A stretch of 64,000 bases of DNA, from the NCBI GenBank assembly GCA_956465555.1, contig OY101115.1:496001-560000 (forward strand). Reading direction: 5' to 3'. A program made the position numbers and the translations under genes. Origin of the DNA: Nitzschia sp. pyKryTriq1 (taxonomy: Eukaryota > Bacillariophyta > Bacillariophyceae > Bacillariales > Bacillariaceae). The notes under the pieces were generated by a model that was not told the origin of the DNA, did no database searches, and was given only the letters and a program-made list of their open reading frames with translations. Shown in pieces: positions 9,140 through 18,907 of this stretch (position 1 is its first letter; the number at the start of each line of letters is the position of its first letter).

Positions 9140-12100
9140 TTAGGGCATTCTCGAACCAGTGGCCATTTGAGTCGCCATGCCAAACATTTGAGCAATGGGT
9201 TCTCGAATCATCGAGGCGTCGAAGTTGTTGGCCAAGTTGGTTGTAAGATCCCTGGTGAGGTCTCTGATCATGGCCGGATCAAAGTTCGCAGACAGTGCGG
9301 CAAAGTGCGCGGTCATATCTTGTAGCATTTGAGGATCCAAACTCGAAGTAATGCCTTCCAAAATGGATGGGTCCTGGCTGATGGCAATTATGGGGATAAG
9401 AGGGATGGTCCACACGAGTGTTCGGCGGATGCGTCGCATTGTGGCAAGGTCTCGTCGAGGAGTTACAATCAAAGCGCCTCCTTCCATGAGTGCGGCATCC
9501 TCCAAGCCCGCAAGGTCCAATCCGATGATGCGTCTCAAGTCGCCAACTTGTATCTTCGCATCCTTGATGTACTCGTCTTTGAGAAGGTTTTTGTCGTTGC
9601 CAATCGTCTTGAGAACAGAGGCGAGCAAGACATCTCGTTGCCGGGCTTGGGCGTTCAGCCTTACGACTTCCTTTCGGAGCTCTCCCAATGACTCGAGTTG
9701 CGCCGTCAAGACTTCGACAGCCATTGTCTTTTCATCCAACGATGCCATGGTTTCCGATAGTTGAGTTTCGGCTGCTTTAAGTCTGCCTTCAACTTCTCCA
9801 TGCTTCGCCAAGTGGGATTTCAGGGTGTTCTTTTCCCATTCCAGAAGGGCTTGAAGTTGGTCGCGAGCATGTTCCAGTGCCTTGACTTTGTTTTGTTCTG
9901 ATTCGATGATGACGCTCTTTCTTGTACGATCCTGTTCCAAACTTTCGACAGCCTTTTGCTCCGATTCAAGGTCGGCAGAAGCCCGGTCGTAGGCAAGCTT
10001 GAGGTCGGCGACCTTTTGCTTTTCCGTATTGCAGAGTGTTCGCGCCTCAGAGAGCTCGAATTCCAATTCTTGGACGAGGTCTTGTTCAGCCTCGAGTTGG
10101 GCTCTGTACTGGGCAAGGATGCTTCCAACTTCGCCCATCTGTTCTTTCTCGATTTCGGTAAAAGACTGCCCAACTGACCTCTTGACCCGTCCCAAAGTGT
10201 CCAGCTTGACTTCGACAGATTCGATGTGACTCTTGGCTTCGATAAGGGCCATTTCTAAGGACTTGATGTGAGCCTTTTCGGCCTCAATACATTCTTGGCT
10301 CTGCTTGTGCTCCCTTTCTAATTGTCCTGCACGTTTTTGCTCGGTTTGGAGAATATCCTCTGTTTCGGCCTGTTGCCTCTCGAGTGCTTCGAACTTTTGT
10401 TTCTCGGCTTTCAGCTGTGTCTCTTTTTCGCTAAGTCGCGCTTCAAGAACTACAAGCTTGGTACTCTTGGAATCGAGGATTGAATTCAATTGAAGCTGCT
10501 CTTCTTTGAGGTTGGCAATCCGAGCTCTCTCGATGTTCAGAAGTTTTTGGTTCTCGATCAGTCTTTTTTGGCTGTGCTCATCAAAGACATCATCGTGGCC
10601 ACTTTGCGTCTCGGCTTCAGCAACGACTTGAGCCTGCTCAAGATTCTTGACCTTTTGCTTCTCGCTTTCGAGGAGGTTGGCGAGCTGTTTTTGCGAGAAA
10701 TGAAGTTCTTCGACAACTCCTCTTTCCTTCACCAAAAGCTCCTTGACCTCGTCAAGCTCACGCATGACAGATTCCAACTTCTCATTTTCTTGGTCCGCAA
10801 GGCTTTTGCTCTCTGTCAAGGCCTCTTCCAAGATGGTAACTTTCTGTCGTAGAGATTCAATAACTTTCAGCTTGTTGGCTTGAGCCTTTTGCAATGCTGT
10901 GACGTTCTTCTTTTCCGCTTCGTACTCGGCATGCTTCTGCTCCAAGACCGAACGTAGTTTCTCAATTGTTGCTCGTTCGACCTCCAACTCCCCTTGAACA
11001 GCTCGTAGCTTGGATTCGAGGAATTTGACCTTATTTTGTTCAGCTGCAAGCTGAGCTCGAGTTTGTGATTCTGACTGTTGAAGGAATTGACACTTTTGTT
11101 TCTCAGATTCCAATTGTCTCTCGGCATCTTGTAGCTGACGAAGCTTTCGTTGTTGAAGTTCGACCAGGCGCTTCAATTCATTTTCACGGTTGTGGAATGC
11201 GGATACCTTCTCGATCTCCATTTTCAACACTTGACGGACTTCTTCGTAGTCATCTTGCAAAGATGCGATCTTGCTTTGTTCAGTCTTGAGCAAGGCCTTG
11301 TAGTGCTCCTCCTTCTTGTTGAACTCTTCAACCATCTCATCGCGTTGTTCGTTCTCAACAGCAATGGTTTGCTTCAAAATGTCTTCGAGCTCTTGGAATC
11401 GCTTTTGCTCGGACTCGAGGAGTTCGTTGACCTTGGATACATGACCTTCAAGGAAAGCAACCTTTTCGCGTTCCGCGGAAATGAGTTCTTTGAATTTCTT
11501 GCTTTTTTCGTTGACTTCCGTCTCAAGGAATTCGTTCTTCTCTTGTGCATCGCTCAATTGGAGACGCAAGTGTGCTTCGAGGTCCTTGAACTTCATGGTG
11601 AAGGCTTCAAAATCTTCCGCTTCTCGTTCATGCTCCTCAAGGATGGCATTGGTGTACATGCGGTGAGTAATCTCGACTTCCTTGGCGCGACGTTCAAGAT
11701 CGGCAACGCGGTATTGTTCGACTCTGAGCATTTGCTTGTACTTTTCCTCCTGACCTTGGATAGCTCGCTTCAGTTCTTGTTCGTATTTCGTGCCGTTCTC
11801 GTGTTCGAGTCTTTCGATGAGCTCTTGTTTGACTTCATTGGCCTTGATAAGAACCTCAATCTTCTTCTCGAGCACGGCTTTCTTGTGCTTATTGCTTGAT
11901 TGGAGAGATTGGAGATTCATGTATTCTTCTTCAAGTGACTTCATCCGAGAATCTTGGGTTTCCTTGATGCTCTTTACGGTTTTGTTTTCATTCGCAAGCT
12001 CTGTATTCTCCTCTCGAAGATCAGCAATAGTTGCGTTGTTCCTGACAAGCGAGGTCCGGTCCTTGAAAGTAACCTGCTTTCGCACGTTGGTCTGCAAGCA

Positions 12101-12856
12101 TGCAATCGCCACTTCTCGAGCTTCTTGTGAGGAAATGGCCTTGGCATAGTCCATGGGGGTCCTGGCGTAGATGTCACGCACTTGACGACCATCGGGGTGG
12201 GCAGCCATAAGGGCTTTCAGAACTGCCTTCGACGAGCCCCATTTGCAGGCAAGATGGAGTGGAAGCATCAAGTCTGCAGTGTCTCGAAGTTTGGCACCAG
12301 CTGGGAAAGCAATGATAAGTTGTTGAACGACCTCACCGGAAGCTCCACAAGCACAGGCAAAGTGCAGTGGCAGTCGGCCGTGCTCTCCGGTAGCCTTCAA
12401 TGCGGCGCCGTTGACAGCGATCAGAGCATTCACCAAATCCAAGGAAGGATCGTACCGGCAAACTTCGTGCAGGAGAAGATTTCCTTTCGATGAAAGCGTG
12501 AATCCATTGGGTCCTCGGGTCATTCGGACAAAAGTGGATTGGGGGTTTGCCTTGACATGCTTCGTCAGGCCGCTCCAGTTTCCTTTCTCGACCAACTTAA
12601 ACATCTCGAATGCTTTGAACATGTCGACTCCAGGTGGAGCATCCTTGGTCGATTCTTCTGCGGGCATACCTTCACGCTCATCTCTGTGGGCGTATTTGTC
12701 TTGCGCTGGATCGTTCTCATCGCGTTCATCGGCAACATGGGCGGTGTTGTTTGCGAATTGGCGTCTGACATCGTCGCGCTTTCCATTCAGAAACGATTCC
12801 CATCGCATATCGAGTTCCTCCTCCTCGGCACGCCAGTTTTTAGCAGCAGTCGTCAT
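9140..12856 (-). CDS. Ankyrin-repeat and giant coiled-coil protein
   Basis: 1,238 aa from the ATG at 12856 in a single open frame. Residues 1-85 are charged and acidic. About 125-255 hold three to four ankyrin repeats (GRLPLHFACACGASGEVVQQL; LMLPLHLACKWGSSKAVLKAL; ARTPMDYA). From about 270 to 1080 there is almost uninterrupted coiled coil with many repeats of the form LEAEKQKxxxLE and LExEQxKVxxLE. The C-terminal ~100 residues differ: one hydrophobic stretch (TLVWTIPLIPIIAI), then Met/Asp-rich repeats FDPAMIRDLTRD and FDASMIREP. A scaffold or tether role, perhaps membrane-linked through the hydrophobic stretch, is inference. No intron is apparent. It is a paralogue of the next gene on the same strand. 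Confidence 0.85.
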   Translation of the reverse strand: MTTAAKNWRAEEEELDMRWESFLNGKRDDVRRQFANNTAHVADERDENDPAQDKYAHRDEREGMPAEESTKDAPPGVDMFKAFEMFKLVEKGNWSGLTKHVKANPQSTFVRMTRGPNGFTLSSKGNLLLHEVCRYDPSLDLVNALIAVNGAALKATGEHGRLPLHFACACGASGEVVQQLIIAFPAGAKLRDTADLMLPLHLACKWGSSKAVLKALMAAHPDGRQVRDIYARTPMDYAKAISSQEAREVAIACLQTNVRKQVTFKDRTSLVRNNATIADLREENTELANENKTVKSIKETQDSRMKSLEEEYMNLQSLQSSNKHKKAVLEKKIEVLIKANEVKQELIERLEHENGTKYEQELKRAIQGQEEKYKQMLRVEQYRVADLERRAKEVEITHRMYTNAILEEHEREAEDFEAFTMKFKDLEAHLRLQLSDAQEKNEFLETEVNEKSKKFKELISAEREKVAFLEGHVSKVNELLESEQKRFQELEDILKQTIAVENEQRDEMVEEFNKKEEHYKALLKTEQSKIASLQDDYEEVRQVLKMEIEKVSAFHNRENELKRLVELQQRKLRQLQDAERQLESEKQKCQFLQQSESQTRAQLAAEQNKVKFLESKLRAVQGELEVERATIEKLRSVLEQKHAEYEAEKKNVTALQKAQANKLKVIESLRQKVTILEEALTESKSLADQENEKLESVMRELDEVKELLVKERGVVEELHFSQKQLANLLESEKQKVKNLEQAQVVAEAETQSGHDDVFDEHSQKRLIENQKLLNIERARIANLKEEQLQLNSILDSKSTKLVVLEARLSEKETQLKAEKQKFEALERQQAETEDILQTEQKRAGQLEREHKQSQECIEAEKAHIKSLEMALIEAKSHIESVEVKLDTLGRVKRSVGQSFTEIEKEQMGEVGSILAQYRAQLEAEQDLVQELEFELSEARTLCNTEKQKVADLKLAYDRASADLESEQKAVESLEQDRTRKSVIIESEQNKVKALEHARDQLQALLEWEKNTLKSHLAKHGEVEGRLKAAETQLSETMASLDEKTMAVEVLTAQLESLGELRKEVVRLNAQARQRDVLLASVLKTIGNDKNLLKDEYIKDAKIQVGDLRRIIGLDLAGLEDAALMEGGALIVTPRRDLATMRRIRRTLVWTIPLIPIIAISQDPSILEGITSSLDPQMLQDMTAHFAALSANFDPAMIRDLTRDLTTNLANNFDASMIREPIAQMFGMATQMATGSRMP

Positions 12857-13597
12857 CTTCGTTATTGGTACAATATTATAGACGAAGGAGGTATGTATAC
12901 TGTGTTATTGATCTTCAGAAATGTGAACTCAAAGTCAAACTTGTTGGCGGCAGAACTGATACTGTGTGAGATTGTCGGCGAACAGTCTCGCCACTTCCCT
13001 CCAGTATTCGCTAATAATCGTCGATCGCGTAAAATCAGCGATATACTAGGCTTCGTATAGGTATATTAGAATATTTGATTCGCCCTATGTGTTCAAAATA
13101 ATTTTATGAATATTTAAGTAAAGTTGACTGGCATGCTCGATATGAATAGCTTAAGCCATGAAGACGCAATTATACTTTGGCGCGCCGGACGACCCTCACA
13201 TTCTTGCTCATCGTGTCACACTCCTTCACATCTTCCATTCCGCGAGCGGAATGTGAATGTCCAGCTTTCTGCTGAGAAGAGAAGAGAAAGAAGGGCTTGT
13301 GACCTCGGCACAGTCGGCACACGTACTATTGCAACAATACCTGAATAATCTCATGACCACTGATCCTGCTGAAGGCTTGAAGTACTGTATAACACGACGG
13401 CCAATAACATAGCGGTGTTGTACCTGTAGTAGAGGATGGTCGAACCACAACGTAGAGCCTACAGTACAACTGCTCGAAGGTCTCTGCTCGGCATATTCGA
13501 TACTCAGTCAATGAGATTGCTATATCACTATTGATAATTATTACACTGTATTATTTCTGTGAAAATCATACCTTCTTGTCCGAATTGCCTTATGTTC
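12857..13597. other. Intergenic between ankyrin paralogues
   Basis: About 740 bp with no supported gene. It presumably holds the promoter of the 9.1-12.9 kb gene and the 3' end of the next. The minus-strand frame of the neighbour may be spliced near 13661, so a small terminal exon could be hidden here. I could not identify one. Confidence 0.4.
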
Positions 13598-16500
13598 TTA
13601 TCTCGCATATTTTCTCCACGTAGGAGAAAGACCAAAGTAGCCGGCGACATGAGTCAGGTATCGCTTACCTTTCACACTAAAAGCTTTCCTCAGGAGACTT
13701 TCCGAGGGCGAATTGTTCTTCTTGATCACGACGCCACGTTTTGGTTTTTGTTCTTCTATGAGTCGCTGCTCATATTTCTTGGCAAGGAGAGCTTCCTTCA
13801 CGAGGTGAGAAATCGATAAGGTGGTGTCAACGAAACAATATAATTTGCTTTGGCCAGCAATCATTTGTCTTCGCTCCTGGAATTTCTCCAAGCTCTCAGT
13901 AATTCTCTGCTCTTTCTCCATTAGCGATGATGCTTTGGATGCTCGCGCCTCTATGGCCTTGACCGCCTCGTCGGTCTCAAAAAGGAGCTCCTCTTTCTCT
14001 GCGCGTGCTTTCTCGGTGGCCTCGAGTAACTTTTTCTCTTCCGACAGCATGTCTTCCCCCGCCCTTACACACTTTGCGATATCGTCCTGAATTCTTTGCT
14101 TCTTCTTGAGCAGCGTCTCCTTTTCTGAAAGAACGTGTTGTAATTTATTGACTAGCTCACGCTCTGTCCTGAAAAGTCCCTCCTTTTCCTTTTTCGACGC
14201 TTGGAGCGCTTTCACCAAGTTCTGTTCCGAGACAAAGAGTGCCTCTTTCTGTGCGTAAATTGCTTCTAGCTCTCTCATCTTGCTCCCTTCGGATTCCAGC
14301 AACGCTTGTTTTTGGGCGATGGTCTGCTGCAACGTCTTCTCCTTCATTTGTTCGAGTTCCAGCAACGCTTGCTTGCGGCCCAAAAGATAGTCCAATTTTC
14401 GAACTTGTTCCTCTTCCGATTCGATCATTTGGCGTTTTTTATGGCGCAAGTTGTCCAACTGGCGAATTTTTTCTTCTTCTGCCTTCTGAAGCGATAATTT
14501 CCTTTCGATGCTTTCTTCCAGCACTTTCATAGTCTCCTGGCTCTTCTGTAGAAGGGATTCCTTTTCTCGTCGGAAACGCTCAAGTAGCTCGACCTTTTCC
14601 TGCTGAACATCAAGCAATTCTTGCTTTTTCGCGTTACTAATCTCGAGAGCACGGATAGCTTCTCTATTTGCCTCCAATTTAGACTCGGTCTCGCTTCGGT
14701 CAAGCTCAATTCTTCTTGTGGTTTCTTCATCGATGTCTGAGCTGGTGGGCGCGTCGTGTAGTTTTGGAATTCCTCCAGCTACCTTGGTGGCTTTTTCTTC
14801 TTCCAGCCGTTTCAATTTCGCCTGCTCAACGTTCAAGCTTTCTCCCAAGTGCTTTGTCTTGAGTCTCTCATTCTGAAGGAGTATTCGCATCTCGGAAAAT
14901 CTCTGCTCTGCATCCTTTGTGCGCTCCTTCTCGTTGTCCAACATTTCCTGCTTTGCAACCAGGGATTGCTCAAGAGCGCTGATCTTGCATTGCTCAATCT
15001 TCAGGACGCTTTCGAGATCTCGCGTCTTCTCAATATACAATCTATTCTTTTCTGCAGTAAGTTGGAGTTGAGTCTCGGCCAGCTGTGACTCCAAAGTTTG
15101 GGTCTTTTGTTTCATGTTCTCAATCGTACTCTTTTTCTCGTTCTCGGATTTCTCAAGGACGGCAACTCTACTCAGAGTGTATTCCAACAGAGAATGGTCC
15201 TCGCGGGCTTTCTTCTCCTTAGCTTCCTTTTCCAACCGAGCTTTGCGTGAGAAATTCTGCACCCTTTCCTGCTCCTCCCGAAGCGTTGCTTTCGTATCAG
15301 CGAGGAGGCTAGATAGAGTCGTGATATTGCGTTTGAGTGAGTTCTGAATGCACTTTACCACCTGATCTCGAATGGTTTGGTCTTGTAGGCTCATGGCGCA
15401 GTCCATCGGCGTCAAACCGTGATTATCTTCGGCAAAAGTAGCTTCCGGGTGTGCCTCCAGGAGCACTTCAAGCACTTCGATCGTTGCTCCTTGTCTGCAA
15501 GCAAAATGTAGCGGCAACATGTTATCATGATCGTCGGGTGTGATCAAAGAATCAGGATATGCTTCAATCAAAACTTCAATAACGTCGACTGATGCTCCGA
15601 ACGCGCACGCGTAGTGAAGCGGCAAATGTCCTCCAATTCCATGTCTTTTGACATCGTCTTTGTTCCTCTCCAACCAAAGACGAATGACCTCAACTGTGGG
15701 CTGGTTCTTGCAGATTTCATGGAAGAAAGAATCTCCAAGAGAATCCCGACCGAGGAAGCTCACTTGATCTTCGATGGATACATCGGTCAACGATGAGAAT
15801 TCTCCGACCCGTTCAATGACTCGGTGCCATTGTCTCTGGTTGATCAAGGTCGAAAGAGACGGAACGGTAGTCTCCTCCTCGGACTTGGTATCCACTTGTT
15901 CCTTCGATCCCATGTTTCCGATTCTATCCTCATCTGATTGCCACTCGACTGAATTATCAAGCATAGAGCCCTCGGATGATGCGTTGGTCAATTCAGTCGC
16001 GAGGTTATTGCTCAAGGACAAAGTTCGGTTTGTACTGCCTTCCATGGAGTCATTCGGGCTTTCTCGTTCCAGCGTATCTGCCGGTTCTTCTTCAATCGGA
16101 TACATTCTTTCCGATTCGCTTTCGGTGGACTGGCTGATTGTGTCGGCACACCAGACAACAACTTTTTCTTCCTCTTCTTCACTTGTGCTAACTTCTGGGG
16201 CGTCGCTGGAATTCTCAAGTTTACCAGCAGCAGCTTCTGGCTTTTCTTGTTCCGGTCGGTTCTCCGGATTCTCTAGAACCATTTCGAATTCAGCTTCAAT
16301 GAAGTTTTCGTTGGATTGAGAGCCACTCAATGCTGGTGGGGTGGGATCGGGCTCATCTCTTCGGGTGCTGGTCTCTTCACGAGGACTTCCCTCTTCCTCG
16401 TTGTCCCTCAACGAGTGATCATTGTTGTGGCGATTGGATCCCAAGGTATCACTACATTCCAGTGTCCCATCATCTCGCTCATCTACACAAGGATCATTTT

Positions 16501-16615
16501 CCTCCGATAGAGCTGGATCATCGTGTTCCTCGTTCTTCCCCAGATCGGAAAGCATCGAACGCTCGAAGCAGGCCTCGATGCCCATGTCGTCGGAGGTCAC
16601 GGAAACTGGCTTCAT
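13598..16615 (-). CDS. Ankyrin-repeat and coiled-coil protein, paralogue
   Basis: 1,005 aa from the ATG at 16615 (a GTG three codons upstream is not needed). Residues 1-270 are acidic and Ser/Thr-rich. About 295-430 carry ankyrin repeats (HLPLHYACAFGASVDVIEVL; NMLPLHFACRQGATIEVLEV; HGLTPMDCA) in the same order and spacing as the neighbour. From about 430 to 940 there is continuous coiled coil with repeated QKALLESE, KQELLDVQ and KEGLFRTE units. The last ~20 codons follow AAAGGTAAGC, a strong splice-donor sequence at 13661, so the true C-terminus may be a further exon. It is clearly related to the 1,238-aa neighbour by domain order, though the acidic N-terminus is longer and the C-terminal hydrophobic region is absent. 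Confidence 0.8.
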   Translation of the reverse strand: MKPVSVTSDDMGIEACFERSMLSDLGKNEEHDDPALSEENDPCVDERDDGTLECSDTLGSNRHNNDHSLRDNEEEGSPREETSTRRDEPDPTPPALSGSQSNENFIEAEFEMVLENPENRPEQEKPEAAAGKLENSSDAPEVSTSEEEEEKVVVWCADTISQSTESESERMYPIEEEPADTLERESPNDSMEGSTNRTLSLSNNLATELTNASSEGSMLDNSVEWQSDEDRIGNMGSKEQVDTKSEEETTVPSLSTLINQRQWHRVIERVGEFSSLTDVSIEDQVSFLGRDSLGDSFFHEICKNQPTVEVIRLWLERNKDDVKRHGIGGHLPLHYACAFGASVDVIEVLIEAYPDSLITPDDHDNMLPLHFACRQGATIEVLEVLLEAHPEATFAEDNHGLTPMDCAMSLQDQTIRDQVVKCIQNSLKRNITTLSSLLADTKATLREEQERVQNFSRKARLEKEAKEKKAREDHSLLEYTLSRVAVLEKSENEKKSTIENMKQKTQTLESQLAETQLQLTAEKNRLYIEKTRDLESVLKIEQCKISALEQSLVAKQEMLDNEKERTKDAEQRFSEMRILLQNERLKTKHLGESLNVEQAKLKRLEEEKATKVAGGIPKLHDAPTSSDIDEETTRRIELDRSETESKLEANREAIRALEISNAKKQELLDVQQEKVELLERFRREKESLLQKSQETMKVLEESIERKLSLQKAEEEKIRQLDNLRHKKRQMIESEEEQVRKLDYLLGRKQALLELEQMKEKTLQQTIAQKQALLESEGSKMRELEAIYAQKEALFVSEQNLVKALQASKKEKEGLFRTERELVNKLQHVLSEKETLLKKKQRIQDDIAKCVRAGEDMLSEEKKLLEATEKARAEKEELLFETDEAVKAIEARASKASSLMEKEQRITESLEKFQERRQMIAGQSKLYCFVDTTLSISHLVKEALLAKKYEQRLIEEQKPKRGVVIKKNNSPSESLLRKAFSVKGKRYLTHVAGYFGLSPTWRKYAR

Positions 16616-17347
16616 TGTGACCACTCAAGCGGTTGTTTCTTGGGTGGTAAATGAACAAAGTGAACGCTCCTCTGTCGGTGTTACGACTTTTGCAATTGTT
16701 TGTCACAAAATAAAAGCCCTTGGAGGATGTTTTTGCTTTCTTCGTCTTCTTCCTTTGTTCTTGCGAAGCGGATGTTGTGGCAGCAGTTTTGTCACGGGTC
16801 GGTCGCACTCCGGGCTCTGCGGAATATTCAATTCTAGGTGCTCGAAGATATGGAAATGATCGCTGCAGGCTATACTTAGGGATCTGGATTGGCGATTGGC
16901 GAGCTTGAGTGTCACACCACTGGCCAATTATTTTACGCATCATCATGCCCGCCCGCTACGTATGCCACTAGCGGCGGGCTATTTTTTGTGTTTATTATTG
17001 CGGGTACGTACTCACATTAATTCATTGAGCATACATACAAAGAAGCATACTCGTACCCACATCCCCGTTCTGGGTCTGTCTGTCTGTACCGTATGCGTGC
17101 TGCGCTGCATGCAGTACCAGGTACCGGTACTGGTACACGTACTCGTACAGGCGACGGGAAACGACCAAAAAACAAAAAACATCACAATGCACTACCGGTA
17201 CCTACACAGTATTCAGTATCTGCATCCAACGCATCATAAACTCTTCTTGCCGATTCATATTGATACTCGCAGATCCTCCTGCTCTCCACTCTACTAGGAG
17301 AAGCAGGGAATCATCTACTCTTGAATCAACCCCCAAAACTGAGGAAA
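16616..17347. other. Divergent intergenic region with GC-rich hairpin
   Basis: A 730-bp divergent region. At 16947-16979 the arms GCCCGCCCGCT and AGCGGCGGGC form a ~10-bp stem with one bulged C and a loop of about 12 nt, followed by T-rich DNA (CTATTTTTTG). Around 17100-17155 lies a dense run of GTAC and ACCGGT palindromes. A leader intron for the 17.3-kb gene cannot be excluded. Confidence 0.4.
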
Positions 17348-17977
17348 ATGGATACAGAGGATGCACCTGTTCAAGATCAAAATCAAGGGCGAACAGTTCG
17401 ACATGATATCACAGAATTGTTCGCGAAGCGACTCGTTAGGAGGATCCACCAGAAAGCAGAACAACCGCTGGAAAAGCTCAAGGAACAATTGCCTTCGACA
17501 CCCGAGCAAGTCCGAGCACTTCCGTTCTATGATAGCGCACTGAATGCCCTTCGATTTCAGAGGGACAATTATTTGGTTGGGCCAAAATACGCGGGTCGGC
17601 GCCAGAGGCTACGAGATCGCGGCATTTTGAATTACCCCTTTTACCGCATGCCCTTCGAAAGCACGGCCTTGGGGAACATTCAGATTGTCGGTGTGGGAGC
17701 CTCGTTTATTCCTTCGGCTACAATTAAGGACGCTCTTCTTCCTATTGTTGTCAGCTTGCCTTCGGGAGCCTTGAAAGATACCATCACGGATGCAGTGGCC
17801 AACGCTATCCCCCTAGCGCAACCTCAGCTCGACCGTGCTGTCAAGTACAGTCTTTTGACTTTCATGGACAATCCAGACATGCGTCGCATGATCAAAAGTC
17901 GCGCGGGTGGGTACATGATCAGTCGAGATGACGACTCTTCCTCCTCCTCAACGGGACCACAACAAGAAAGGGATTGA
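17348..17977 (+). CDS. Small conserved-looking protein of unknown function
   Basis: 209 aa from the ATG at 17348 (a TTG in frame at 17321 is not needed). The protein starts acidic, then has a basic helical segment (HDITELFAKRLVRRIHQK). A central part follows with aromatic and glycine residues (FQRDNYLVGPKYAGRR; NIQIVGVGASFIPSA), then a helical part with LPSGALKDTITDAVANAIP and a Ser-rich tail. There is no signal peptide and no clear membrane span. I do not recognise a family. The even codon use and protein-like composition support a real gene. Confidence 0.65.
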   Translation: MDTEDAPVQDQNQGRTVRHDITELFAKRLVRRIHQKAEQPLEKLKEQLPSTPEQVRALPFYDSALNALRFQRDNYLVGPKYAGRRQRLRDRGILNYPFYRMPFESTALGNIQIVGVGASFIPSATIKDALLPIVVSLPSGALKDTITDAVANAIPLAQPQLDRAVKYSLLTFMDNPDMRRMIKSRAGGYMISRDDDSSSSSTGPQQERD

Positions 17978-18907
17978 TTGATGCCAACCAAGAATGATAG
18001 CAACATGCAATGAAGCGGTAGCGCAACGCAGCAGATGTATTTTTTATATCGAAGATGCCGATAGCAAGTCAACACCACTTTTGTTTCCATCAATTACAAG
18101 CTCGATCCTCACAACCATGGAAGATATTCGTGTGTCACACATCGCTGCGTCCATGGTTATCGACAGTACACAGTGGTTGTGGGGTTGAGGTTTCTACTAC
18201 TTGTATTGCAATATAAACTCCTCCCTTGGCACTTGCGGGAAGCTGATATCGAGCAGACTATCCATACCGGTACACCAATACGCCGGTCATACTACTAGAC
18301 AATGAAGTCATGTAGGGGTGAACAATTATGCAGTTTACTTTCGTACCGCAAAGGTCCATCCGTCGACACCACTCGACTATGAAATGAAAGCAGCGTTCGC
18401 AGCGTCTGGTTGAGGAGTAATAATCTACCAGAAAGCTCTACAATACTATGTAGTCTATGAACTCTGTAGAGAAAGAGAGAGTAGAGCTACCGGTATGTTG
18501 TTTTCTCTATTCATTTGAATGACAATTCGCTATTTTGAATTTGGGGGACGAAAATCAGGGGTACATTAATGTACCCCGGACGAGAATGCGCGCGGAGCGC
18601 GAACGCTACACTGAAATACAGTTGTTGTTGTTGTTGTTAACTGTCTCCAGTCCCATTGAGCGTGGTTAGAACGGCGCAGTAGTAGCTGACCCCCAAATAG
18701 CCACGTCAGCAGTTTTTAGAAGGCGGGAATGCAAAAAATCGCTCTCTCTTTTTTATTATTATTTTATCTTTGCTCTATTTCGCATCTCCTTCTCTCTTTT
18801 TTTCTCTTGTTGGACTACTATTCATCCCATCCATTCCTCGTAACATCGCTCACTACTAGTATTGAAAAGCGAAGATTCCTTGATCGATATCAAATCTGTG
18901 TCGCAAC
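17978..18907. other. Intergenic with perfect palindrome and TTG repeat
   Basis: No gene is supported in this ~930 bp. At 18558-18577 there is a perfect 20-nt palindrome centred on ATT|AAT (arms GGGGTACATT). It is followed by a GCGC-rich stretch and a (TTG)n run at 18621-18638. A CACGTCA lies about 200 bp upstream of the phosphatase start. Confidence 0.5.

Noticed and set aside
11150-11899. 249-codon plus-strand frame opposite the ankyrin coiled-coil gene
   Set aside because: It is Leu/Phe-rich antisense of Lys/Glu heptads, a well-known composition effect. The sense strand has the ankyrin and coiled-coil features.
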